The notes under the pieces: model-generated
What the model saw: only the letters and a program-made list of their open reading frames with translations
What the model was told of the DNA's origin: nothing
Databases searched by the model: none
Part shown: one piece after another, positions 11,583 through 21,326 of the stretch
Layout of the letters: each line of letters opens with the position of its first letter
Position numbering within the stretch: the first letter of the stretch is position 1
Position numbers and translations under genes: made by a program
Origin: Perkinsus olseni
Lineage: Eukaryota; Perkinsozoa; Perkinsida; Perkinsidae
Direction: 5' to 3'
DNA: 64,000 nt
Assembly (NCBI GenBank): GCA_013115135.1
Contig: JABANP010000072.1
Location: 106,055 to 170,054, forward strand

Positions 11583-12085
11583 TTTTCAACGTCTCTTGCG
11601 GTCATGTGAGCGGCCGTCGGTCGAATGTTTCTTCTTGGACATTGATCATGCGTCTTCAGACGCCTGCCCATGTACGCCTTCTCAGCAGTTTAAGCCGTAC
11701 CCATCTATCATCTGTGTCCTTTTCAACGATTGCTACCATTGCTTCGATGTCTTACCGTCATTCCACGCTATTTTCATGTCACCTTGCAGTGGTCCAGTCA
11801 TCATATTTGAAGTCTGGTTATTCATCAGCGATGAATAAACTTCCAATGTCTCTTCCGGCCAGTCGGTTGTCGGTCGAACGCCTCTTCTTGAAAACCAATC
11901 ATGCGTCTCCAGACTACGGCCCACATATGCCTTTTCAGCAGTCTAAGCCATACCCATCTCAACTCTATTATGTGTGAACTATGCGACGAGTACCACCATT
12001 GCTTCGAAGTCTAGTTGCAAGCTAGTGGTCCAGTCATTTTCTGAGTCGTCATATTTCAATTCTGGTTATCAGTCAGTGATGAAGC
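11583..12085. repeat. Tandemly duplicated about 250-base 3'-flank unit
   Basis: 11583-11836 and 11837-12085 are diverged copies of one unit. Shared landmarks are CAGTCGGTTGTCGGTCGAA-type sequence, CTTCTTGAAAACCAATCATG-type sequence, TTTTCAGCAGT, AAGCC(G/A)TACCCATCT and CATTGCTTCGA. A third single copy follows the paralogous gene at 27547-27800. No coding frame is conserved among the three. Confidence 0.75.
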
Positions 12086-13356
12086 TTCTTGACCGAGTTA
12101 ATGATGTCAGACTCTCAAGTTGAGTTGAGGTGTGACTGGGGACGAGTCGCTCATCAGTGTGTGACACCAGGGGAGTGTACTCAGCGTCTGTTTGCTCATC
12201 TTTGCGTCTTTCGCAAGGCACTATCAGTCTGATAGTATCAGAGCTCACACCCCTAAGGAATTGAGGTAAATCTCCTGTTGATAATGAGACAATCTACATC
12301 GAATGAGTTGCCAGTGCTTAGTGCATGTCAGAGGCAGTGAGAGAATCCTCATCACAGGACTCAACTATCTCAACTAAGCCAGTTTCATCGACTAGCTCCT
12401 GCAGCGTAGGACCTACACAGAACCTCTGTCTGATCCTCACAAGTTTTACCTCAACGGCCCAGCGACAACGAGCTGAGGTAGCAACCAAACCATTGAGAGA
12501 ACTATAACTTTATGATGTATTCCGCAAAGATAGTCCTCTCATCTCACTCAGTCACTGCAGTGCTTCCGCTGGCAATTCTCCAGTTGAAGTCAATCTTATG
12601 CACGCTTACATCTGATGGATCAACCGTATACCGAGAACGTATATTCGCCCACCCAAAAGGTCATTAATGCAGTATTGTCATTCTCTTATAGTGAGGATCT
12701 GCTTGCTCTTGGGTTCTCGGTGTTGATGATGACACTGGCAGTCGGTGATGATGACACTACGCTATGTATGAGTCGAAGACTGAGGTCTGCGACCGGGCAA
12801 CGACTTCGAGCAAAGAAAAGAACATCCTAATTAATACCAGTCATGGCAGCATAAAACTCAAAAACTATCGCAATCACTTCGTGGAGCGCTAGGGGAACCT
12901 GAGCTTAGCGGCCCCGCTGCAGCGAGAGTCAGCAAAAGTCATCATAGTGTGGGCCGGCAAGGCGACCCCTGAGTGAGCTACTTTATCAGCTGTCCGAGCG
13001 TGAGAGGAAGCAAGTGTTATCAATCAGCAGCGGATGAGTAAGGAATGAGCGGAGAAAGCTCTGCCATTCTCACGGAGTGCCACGGCTGCATCACTCAGTC
13101 AGTCACTGGCAATGGACCGTCGGGGTTGCTGAGATTATCTTAGTAAACTGTACGGGTCATACGTGGAACTGTGTATGTGAGTTTATAGTCCGACGCCGGT
13201 TCCGGCTTAGTTGGATTCTTGCCGGATGTACACAGTGGGGACTCTCTGTAGCATGCCGTGCAATGAGACATATTGTCAAGTAGCTTCCCTTAGGAGTGCA
13301 TTCAACCAAAGAAGCTTCTTTATCTCCCAGCAGAGTCCGCTTACATCTCCGGGGTG

Positions 13357-13402
13357 GGCTGTGCGGCACAGCCTGTGCCCACGGTGTGACAGCCTGTCAC
13401 AC
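13357..13402. repeat. Two adjacent perfect palindromes
   Basis: GGCTGTGC-G-GCACAGCC at 13357-13373 and GTGTGACAG-C-CTGTCACAC at 13384-13402, ten bases apart. Both can form uninterrupted stems with a one-base loop. Confidence 0.9.
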
Positions 13403-13432
13403 AAGCCCCGCCCCGGTGTGGCACCACAAGCA

Positions 13433-13831
13433 TCATCTACAGGACTCGAACAGTCCGCTCAAGTTGATTTTCCCCATTCGGTTAGCTATTAAGAATAGCA
13501 TGTCATGCGGCGATGGTCCTTTCCAAGTGGTTCTTGGGAGCTCTTTGAAATAAAGCTTTTCGCAGTAATCAGCGATAGCTGCACTTCGACTCATACAAGT
13601 TGTTATTTGCCCAAGCGTTCCGCTCCCGCCTATGAAACCAGGCCGCAAGCGAGACTGAACTGGTCTTTGACACTCGAGCATCAGATGAGCGTTCCCCTCC
13701 CTGACCCCACAGTGATAGCAATTAGTATCGCGAATCGTTGCGCTGTAACCCGGTCTATGCATATAGCCCTTCAAAAGGATCGAGTGGCCTGAGAATAACT
13801 GCAAGAATGCCCCATTGTTTCTAGACCGCAC
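13433..13831 (-). mobile_element. Non-LTR retrotransposon C-terminal fragment
   Basis: A 132-codon minus-strand frame contains LFSGHSILLKGYMHRPGY followed by a CCHC-type knuckle, CYHCGVREGNAHLMLEC (C-x2-C-x7-H-x4-C). A 'G-H...yLhR' stretch before a C-x2-C-H-C cluster is typical of the end of LINE-type reverse-transcriptase proteins. No reverse-transcriptase or endonuclease domain is seen nearby, so this is a truncated relic. Recognition is by motif pattern only. Confidence 0.6.
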
Positions 13832-14161
13832 GACGTGGAACTGCCGTAAACATCAACCAACAGATGTGATGCCGGTATTGTAACAACTGTAAAACATTTC
13901 CGACAGTACAAATTGAACAGTGCTGAGTTATACAGGATGAGGATGAGCACCGTCTCGTGCGTGGTGTAAGATCAATCTTCTACGCGAGTGGCGAGCGCAT
14001 CAACTCGCCCGAGAAGTATTTCCCCTCCTGCCATTCAATAAGAAGCCGCTCACTCCTATCGATCTCCAGCCCCGTGTTGTCGATTCACAGAGCGGTCATG
14101 ATCTCAATTTAGGTTCGAATCCGTCGATATCATCTCCCCAGTGTTAAGTTCAACCCGCCAA

Positions 14162-14974
14162 ATGTCGACTAAGGGAATCACCTACGCAGCACCTTTCGCC
14201 GTCGTATTCGTTTCGAACATATCCCTCGGCGACGCAGCTGGCGCCCAAGCTCCTCCCGACATTCACGATGTAAGAATCGTGACGAGCTATTGCGTATCTT
14301 TGTTGCCAGAGATATCACTCTCAGGATTTCCCACCGTCTGATGACGAGGCCATAATGCAGGACCAGCGTGGACTCGACGCCTGGTGCATTTTCGGTGATG
14401 GCGAAGAGAACCGAGACAGATGGAGCCCAGCTATGGACATCGAAGTTTGGAAGTCCACCAAAACTCGATCGATTGTTTGTCCGAAGAATAACGATACCGA
14501 GGCATTTACAGCAGATATTAGTAATTTTGGGCGTCGCCCCTGCTGCGGGTGAGGCTTTCTTCCTGCCTTAGCTCGGGCGTTCTCACTAATTATGAGGAGA
14601 AGGGCCAGCCGGCGTTGACATTCTCCGAGACCCCTCCGAATGACAGTGGTCTGGACCCACTAAGGGACCTCGATAACCCGGGATTCCGAGAGATGGTGGC
14701 CCACCTGAAAAATAACACCTCCTACTTCTTCTACGCAAGGCGCAAGGAAGCAATGCGAAGCTACGGGATTTTAGGGGGAATCTGTATGAAGATCCGGGAG
14801 GCAGTCGTGAAGAGATACGGTTCAATCAAGAATATGTGCGTGGATTTCCAAAAAACATATAAGAACGCCCTTAAAGCTGTTGACGCCGCAGGATGGTACC
14901 ACAACGGCAATGACGATGACGACTCGATAAGGGTCGCTCCGGAAAAGCTTAGCCGTACACCATGGCTATGGTGA
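14162..14974 (+). CDS. Putative secreted protein, lineage-specific
   Basis: Candidate first exon from ATG 14162 (MSTKGITYAAPFAVVF, SLGDAAGAQA) has a weak signal peptide and ends at donor GAT|GTAAGA. After an intron ending near 14358, the likely frame reads SVMAKRTETDGAQLWTSKF and RITIPRHLQQILVILGV. A 48-base intron starting at 14549 (GTGAGG, branch-like CTCACTAAT, end ATGAG) removes two apparent stops and joins AAG to EKGQPALTFSETPPNDSG. The rest (DNPGFREMVAHLKNNTSYFF, MKIREAVVKRYGSIKNMCV, DFQKTYKNALKAVDAAGW) ends at TGA 14974. The phase between exon 1 and exon 2 is not settled. No known family recognised. The gene lies in the segment missing from the paralogous locus. Confidence 0.5.
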
Positions 14975-15122
14975 GAGCTCTGAAATCCAGCGACGCAAAT
15001 CGCTTATTTCCCATTTTTCCACTTTCACCGTTTACCAAGTTCATCTTGAAGGTTTTGAGTGACAAACGATGTGTGACGATCATATTCTGATGATGCTGCT
15101 GTCGCTCGAATTCCGTTGTGTT

Positions 15123-15735
15123 CAGTGAGTTTACAAGTCCTCAGTGTAACACAAACCTGCTCGTAGTGTGTCCGTCAGCAGCACGTCGAACCATGGCCAC
15201 AAGGGCTCCCGGTGGATGACTCGGAGAGGGGAGAGTCCACAGCCCGGAACCCATCGTGGAGCATCGGTGAGCTCAGCGCATAAGGAAAGGTAGAGCTCGA
15301 CGAGATAACCGATCTCTTCACTGAAGTCCGCTGAGCGAAAGTGAAGTTCACCCTCATTCCCTATCGCCCGATAACCTCACCAAGTAATACGCCGATGAAC
15401 TGATACCATCTACCGCAAGTATCGAGACGAGGAATACCGCATTAACTCCCCTATGAACTGGAAGGTACCGCAGGCACTGTATCGCAACCTTTTCCATCTC
15501 TCACTCGTGCTAACGAGACCGCACCCGCTACCACGCGTTGATATCCCCGGCGAAGCTTTGTTAACAACTACGAACTCCAGCACAACGAACCGAGGAAAAT
15601 GGCTAATCAGCAGTATAAACTTTCGAGCGAAAACCGCATCGTAGACCCTTATCGGTCATCGGGTGTGTCAAACGAGTATATAGTCTGCCGCCGCGACTAC
15701 CTGACGAAAATGCAACGCTATGCGACTCGTACGAG
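15123..15735. repeat. Dispersed repeat, copy A
   Basis: Diverged copy of 28115-28725, collinear over about 600 bases. Shared landmarks include GTCCTCAG, TGGATGACTCG, GGGAGAGTCCACA, GATGAACTGAT, GAGGAATAC, GTTAACAACT and ACTTTCGAGCGAAAACCGC. In copy B the minus strand is open for about 95 codons; the frame is broken here. Nature unknown; no transposon domain seen. Confidence 0.7.
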
Positions 15736-16300
15736 GGCGACAAGGCCAATGTGAAAGCATCAGTTTCCTACAAATACTGGGTACAGTTCACTCCTAAGTT
15801 CACTGAGGTATAAATTCTCCACAAACGGTCAAGTGCGTGACTCCGGAAACGGTCATGAGATCACACATTCTCAGAAACTCACAGCTTGCATTCTATGAGT
15901 TTACCCGAGTGTTGAGCAGGAGCTTCGACGCAAGCAGGATTATTGCCGGTACCTCACTCAAACTCGCAATCGACTGTTCGATTGTGAGTTCGGGTTCGCC
16001 GAACAAGATTGTGTGATTGTTGGGATTCACGAAGGGTGTTATACAACACGCTTGACTAAACGCCTTCCAGGAGCTCCGAGTCCCGATATCGTGAGAGTAC
16101 CACTTACTCTGCCCCGACGCTAGAGACGCAACGCCTCCTGTGCGTCATGTCATCGGCTCCGGGGGAGACAAGAACGGGTGACCCGTGGGTCGACACGTCC
16201 GACGAGGCGGAGAAGGCGTCAACCGAAACGGAGCGAACTGACAGCAATCGAGTCATTAAGAAATGCCTGACGGGGAGAGCTCACCCTTGGAATTCTTCCC
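15736..16300. repeat. Palindrome-rich stretch without a gene
   Basis: Holds AAACTCA / TGAGTTT (about 15879-15902), AACTCGCAATCGA-ctgt-TCGATTGTGAGTT (15961-15990, one mismatch) and GTTCGG-gttcg-CCGAAC (15988-16004). The density of short inverted repeats resembles the MITE interior at 9.1-9.3 kb. No coding region recognised. Confidence 0.55.
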
Positions 16301-16539
16301 CTCTACATTAGTTGGTAGTGGGGGTCCGACGGAGCGCCCCAGAGGTACTCTGAATGGCGGCCAACGCGGCCACCGTTGAGCGAGCAGTGCTGCTATTAGA
16401 GGCTAGCTCAAGCACACGGGATTGGATATAAGTCCGGCGAACCACAGAGAATCGGTGGGCGAAGGTGGAAGCCTGAAACACACCCTGTAGGGCTAACGAT
16501 GAAAAGAACCTGCCCCTCTCACGTGATGCGACTCCTGAC

Positions 16540-19500
16540 CCCGTTGTTCCGCCCATTCGGCCACTCTCTTATCATCTTTAGTATCCACACCATCATCCTC
16601 AGCCCATGCCATGATGCACTGCTCGGCCTCTGACAGTGTCGTTGATGGTGATAAAGTCACGTACCTACATCAGATGCCGTGACATCCTAACACCCCCTGC
16701 TACAGAGCCAATGAACGGATGGTTGCCAGCTGTATCCGAGATGCGCTCTCCTCGCCCACATCCTACTTTCTCCTGAGCGCATAAACGGCCATACGCCGAC
16801 GGAACGACCAGTAGATTCTCATCCGGGCTGTCGGTAAACGGCAAAACGGCCCCTATGACACCCTTCTCAACGGCCCGATAAGGCGTATCTTGGAGCTCAG
16901 CGAACTTCAATGCAACCTACAACAACGCAACGTTACGATCATCGTCATCACAGCAATAGTCGTGATATCATGAACTCACCCTCTTGTAGTCGGCCATAAG
17001 CTCATCGACACGTTTGACGATCATCGACTGCAGAGAGAGCTTCTCATCAGCTGATTCGGTCTCATCTATCTGGAAGCACGGAAGAACAATCCTCAAACGT
17101 TTACTCTACCGATCACCGATGAATCGTCGCATGAAGTAAATGGTCACGACAGCGCGACGGACAGTCATGTCACCATGGCTCTGTTGCTCGGCCCGTCACT
17201 TCCCGACGACGACGACGACGATCAACAAACCGATGTCAACAATACCGTCCCCACCACTACCTGCTTCTGCCACTGTATGATTTGTTGGTCCAGTCGTTTG
17301 ATGGTCTGAGTCACCTCGCGGTTATCGCGGAATTTAACTTTACAGAATCCCGCCAGGCTCAATAATATTCATTCTAGAAGTGGGATCAGCAAATACCTGA
17401 AAAATGGTCGAACTCAGAATGGAACCCAGGACCTTTCGATGTGAGAACCTAGGCGAAATCAGGCCATCAGTCCCGCAGCCAATCAACCCCCTAAAAGTAG
17501 TACTACCACAATATTATTGGGAGCGATTTGCTTGTCAATGACAACCCAGGAACCTCCTCTGAGTTCGCCGAAGGGTGGTATATAAGTAAGCACACTGACA
17601 TCGTAGGCCTCACAGGCTACCAAGGCGTCCACAATGCGAGAACCCTCTTTCAAAATCTCCTTGTACCTGAAACAACAGTAAACCGAACCCGCCGTTCCTA
17701 CGCTCGCTCACATGTCCCGCATGCCGCCTGAGAAGCCTCTCCAGTTGGCCACGATAAGAATAGCCTTCAAACCCTCTTGGGCGAAGTCCCTGAACAGAGC
17801 AAGAGATCCCCGTGGAAGTCCCAGACTTTTCAAGCAGAACATCGGATATCAAGACATATCATTAAGATCAAATCAATGACGAGTCCGCTACTGCTGCTCT
17901 ATTGGAACGGCATACTGCTAGCTCTCAGCAGAAGGCTGCAAATACAGATGATGCCACGGGTCGCGCCACTCCACAATCCTAGCGATAACCGATCCCAATT
18001 TTCTGCTTTCATAGCGCGCCCAGTTCCTGACTAGGCTGCATTCGGCCACTTCTGCCGATGAATCGGTCACCAGCAACGGCACCCTACCAGGGACTAGTTA
18101 GCAGCTCTCACCTGAGGGCCTCGTAAGTCTTCCTAGCCGAGTCAGGGAACCATACTTGTCCAGCTTCTGACGCCGAGTTAGGTGGCGATTCACACTGAGA
18201 TACGACCAGTCGACGCTACCAACAGAGTAACCAGGCAGCACTACATCAATCGGTTGGCCTTCCTCGTCTAATTGCTTAGTGGTGGTCCTGTTCTCGGACA
18301 AGACAACACCAACAGGAATACCTGACAAGGCATGATCGAACAGAACGCGAAGGCTACAGGAGGTCAAACAACGGCTGCGGCCGATCGCGGAAAAACACGT
18401 TGGCTAATTTATGGTTAAGACCAGGACGGTTACTGATCGTCCCCTAACTTTCGTTCTTGACTAATGAAAACATTCTTGGCAAGTGCTCTCGCAGTAGTTT
18501 TTCTTTAACAAAAAATCCGAGAATTTCACTTCTGACAGATCAATACGAAAAACTGAACGCAATTGAGACACCAACAACTATACGCGAGTAACGCCAGACG
18601 AAACGATTCAAGCTGCCGAATTATTTCACTACCACTCGGGCCAGATATAATACAACTTCACAATATACCTCCCCAATACAATGACGATTGAGAGCCATCG
18701 TGAACATCCATTCAGTGATGAAGAGCCATGCTGCGCGAGTACTAGTACGGTGGCTTACCTCCCAATCGTCCTCGTCCAACAACAGCAGCTTTAGCGAATC
18801 CTGTTCTGAACTCGGTGAAGGTACCAACATCCAGGATACCAGGCTCGAGGCCATGCAAAGTCGGGCGACCAGCACAGAGCCATCGAGGGTCGTGGTTGAT
18901 GCCAGGCTGACATACGAAGTCACTCGACAGATCTCCAAGGCGATGGGCTGGCCACCACCGAACGAGACACGTCTTCGCGGGCAATCACTAGATTCTGGAA
19001 GGTGGTTGCAAGATAGACTATTTATAGTTTACGACTTGTCAATACCACAACTCTCCCAAATCTTATGGTGGCAGCGCTCAGTGAGTATCACCGCATACGG
19101 CCAGATACGAGAAGATATCTCTCTTTCGGACTCCCACCGGCAATAAACTTACCACGTATTTGATTTCACGTTCGATGGGGTCCACATTCTCAATCGTCTG
19201 TCCCACGTCTGTGGAAGTGACCAACTCGAGATAGCTGAGGATGCGATCGAAGCCTTCCTCCTCAGCTTCTTGACTCGCCAATAGACGTCGCCAGCACCCG
19301 ACAGATGCGCACCGTCCAGGGTTTTACACGGGACTGGAAAAGAGCCACAAGTAGTTCATGCGTTCACGCGCGTACTCAATATCATTCCAAAGATAACAGA
19401 AGAAGCGGTATGAGGCGAGCAGCAGAATCAGCAGACCCGATGAGTCACCTCCTTCCGCTATCCTGGACGATGATTCGACCGAGTAAGTGCAGCCTGGGGC

Positions 19501-19790
19501 GTCCAATAACACGACCTGCCGGAAGGGTTCGTCATCAAAATTGGCAAGGCTAGGGCTCACTCGTCTCAGTGCACCGCAGAGGAGGGCATTTGACCCCCTA
19601 GCGCCGGTGCCAGCGATGAGGGACATCGTAGGTACGCACTTTGCCGCGTCGGTGGCAGCAGCCAAAAATGGAGCTGAGAAAACACAGCCGGAATTCTCGT
19701 CAACCATTAGAAGATACTGGTACATCTCGTTACCAACATGAAGCGGGTACAGTTGAATACAGCATCCCGAATCAGTATATTTGGTCACGC
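16540..19790 (-). CDS. ACC: Acetyl-CoA carboxylase, carboxyltransferase domain
   Basis: The CT domain transfers carboxyl from carboxybiotin to acetyl-CoA, making malonyl-CoA for fatty-acid synthesis. Minus-strand blocks in family order: VPTMSLIAGTGARG (about 19640), DPIEREIKYVV (about 19165), INHDPRWLCAGR (about 18910), FTEF with KAAVVGRGRLGG (about 18790), GIPVGVVLSENRT (about 18320), FAQEGLKAILIVANWRGFSGG (about 17790-17725), then across a short intron YKEILKEGSRIVDALVACEA and IPPFGELRGGSWVVIDKQIA (about 17670-17520), FADPTSRMNIIEPGG and VKFRDNREVTQTIKRLD (about 17390-17270), LQSMIVKRVDELMADYKR (about 17040-16985), LKFAELQDTPYRAVEKGVIG (about 16910-16850) and AEQCIMAWAEDDG (about 16640-16590). 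These match the multidomain eukaryotic enzyme. One extra base near 17338 and another near 19500 disturb the frame. The biotin carboxylase and biotin-carrier domains are not upstream; 21.3-26 kb is occupied by opposite-strand genes. Confidence 0.88.
17207..17222. repeat. GAC trinucleotide repeat
   Basis: Five GAC units in an intron or spacer of the ACC gene. Confidence 0.8.
17395..17500 (-). other. tRNA-like remnant in an ACC intron
   Basis: The minus strand carries an A-box-like TGGCTGCGGGACTGATGG, then TTCTCACATCGAA and CCTGGGTTCCATTC. Order and spacing are tRNA-like but the T-arm does not pair. Possible degenerate tRNA or tRNA-derived repeat. Confidence 0.2.
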
Positions 19791-20054
19791 AGCAATAAGA
19801 ATCGCGGCGTCGGTCGGGAGCCGAGATATCGGGTATACGTTTAAGGGTGGAGGTGGATGCCCTCTACTGCCCTCCACTCACCAGTGATGCCGCTGCTCCT
19901 GCGAGTGCGTTGAGGTCCAATGACACTTGACCCCAGTACCACGTTAATGAAGGGTATCTTGCGCTCGTGAGCTCGTTGCAAAAGTTGGCATCTGTGAAAG
20001 ATCATGCCGTCGAAGATCGAACCGCGACGACTCAGTCTGAACCCTTCCGTCAAC

Positions 20055-20880
20055 TTACAGGTTAATCTGTCTCGTACGACTGGTGTCTAGGGAGCGACTC
20101 TCCATTGACATGTAGAACGAGACCGGCTCAACGGTCTTAGGCAACCTAGCGGTCACTTGAAAAAGCGCCAGACCGGAAAACGGCGATGATGTTTGATTGG
20201 CTACTGAGGACGGAAAAGGTGGGCTGCCGTTATCAGCAGTGAGCCAACTTACATATATATGACCCTTCGGTGTACTGAACACGTTTCGATAAAACCTCGT
20301 TAGAAGTCGTCGTGGGAAAACTGAGTTCCTCAACCTGCCCGATAAAATTATGCATGAAAACGTTTCATACTCATCCGAATCGAAAATTGACTAAAAAATT
20401 CGATCGCAGTTTGATAGCCAGCTGCGAGTCGAAAGACACGTTGGGACACGTTATTCCTGTCGACAGAAACAGGATGCTCATCGAGCATAGTATTGAACGA
20501 TGGGTCGATTGTAGATGCCTTTGAAAGCGGTAATACGAGTATGCCCGATGCCCACCGTCCTCCTCAGACTCACCATAAGGTAGGACTCGTCGAACGACTT
20601 CTCTGCCCCTTTATGCCACTGCGCTGCAACTGCGGCCCGTAGCGCCAGTAAGGCTCTATTCACTTCTTCCATTCTGCTGTCGATGACCAACTGAAGCTGA
20701 TGATCAAAATGAGCAGGAGACAGTCCTGGGCGCGCGCTATCTTCACTGCAACAGCGCTCGCCCAATCCACCATAGCGAACGGAGAACAGACGCTGTGCTT
20801 TATCGTAAACTCATCCACTTGTTATTTGATGTCAGCGTCAATCACCTTGAATCCCGTCTATCGATGTAGTGGTGATTCTT
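20055..20880 (-). CDS. Coding-like exons upstream of ACC CT, probably same gene
   Basis: Minus-strand stretches with protein-like composition: FKVIDADIK and FAMVDWASAVAVKIARAQ (about 20850-20730), DSRMEEVNRALLALRAAVAA with KSFDESYLMVSLRRTVGIG (about 20690-20550), RNSVFPRRLL (about 20320) and ALFQVTARLPKTVEPVSFYM (about 20170-20100). Being collinear and just upstream of the CT exons, they may be the ACC central region, but I do not recognise central-domain motifs clearly. They could be a separate short gene. Exon borders were not resolved. Confidence 0.4.
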
Positions 20881-21326
20881 AAACAGTGGCGCTATAGAGA
20901 CTTCGCTGGAATTACAGTGGTTTGAGCTCCCTGTGCTCAGGGCATCCGGTTACCATCGAAACACCTGTTTACTGGAGTAGCACTGATTGCTTGTTTGGGT
21001 CCTGTGTGCTTTCACATGCTCTTGACTCATTTCCCAGTGCAACACCGCTGCTGCCGAGAGAGTTAGCTGAACCAGCGTTACAAGGCTTTGGTCTTACAGT
21101 ACGCGGTCCAGTGTTACAGCTCGGTCACATGGCAAAACCCGTCCGTTCTGAATGACTTCGTGTGGAGTTCCAAGTGCAGCAATCGTTCGAGGAATGCATA
21201 GCTATAGTGGCTCACACTCATCGCACTGTCGCGAAGACGTCCCCTATCCGTCGACGATTACTACCCCTGGGGATTGCCCTCTTCCAGACTTGAACCGGGG
21301 CCGGACTCGGGGTTTCCCTCTCCGTC
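20881..21326. other. Intergenic region between divergent genes
   Basis: Lies between the 5' end of the ACC-side gene (minus) and the membrane protein gene (plus), so it should hold both promoters. No motif or gene could be assigned. Confidence 0.4.

Larger units (their letters stand above)
12346..15122. other. About 2.8-kb segment absent from the paralogous locus
   Basis: The 27-28.7 kb copy runs straight from the flank homologous to 12180-12345 into the part homologous to 15123 onward. Here the two are separated by 2.8 kb holding a LINE scrap (13433-13831), a palindrome cluster and a secreted-protein gene. Either this locus gained an insertion or the other lost it. The 12346-13350 part has no convincing gene. 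Confidence 0.6.

Noticed and set aside
14549..14596. Two stops in the secreted gene read as pseudogene lesions
   Set aside because: A 48-base GT-AG intron with a branch-like CTCACTAAT removes both and keeps the frame.
18742..19146. Plus-strand frames overlapping the ACC gene
   Set aside because: The minus strand carries clear ACC motifs (DPRWLCAGR, VVGRGRLGG) over the same bases.
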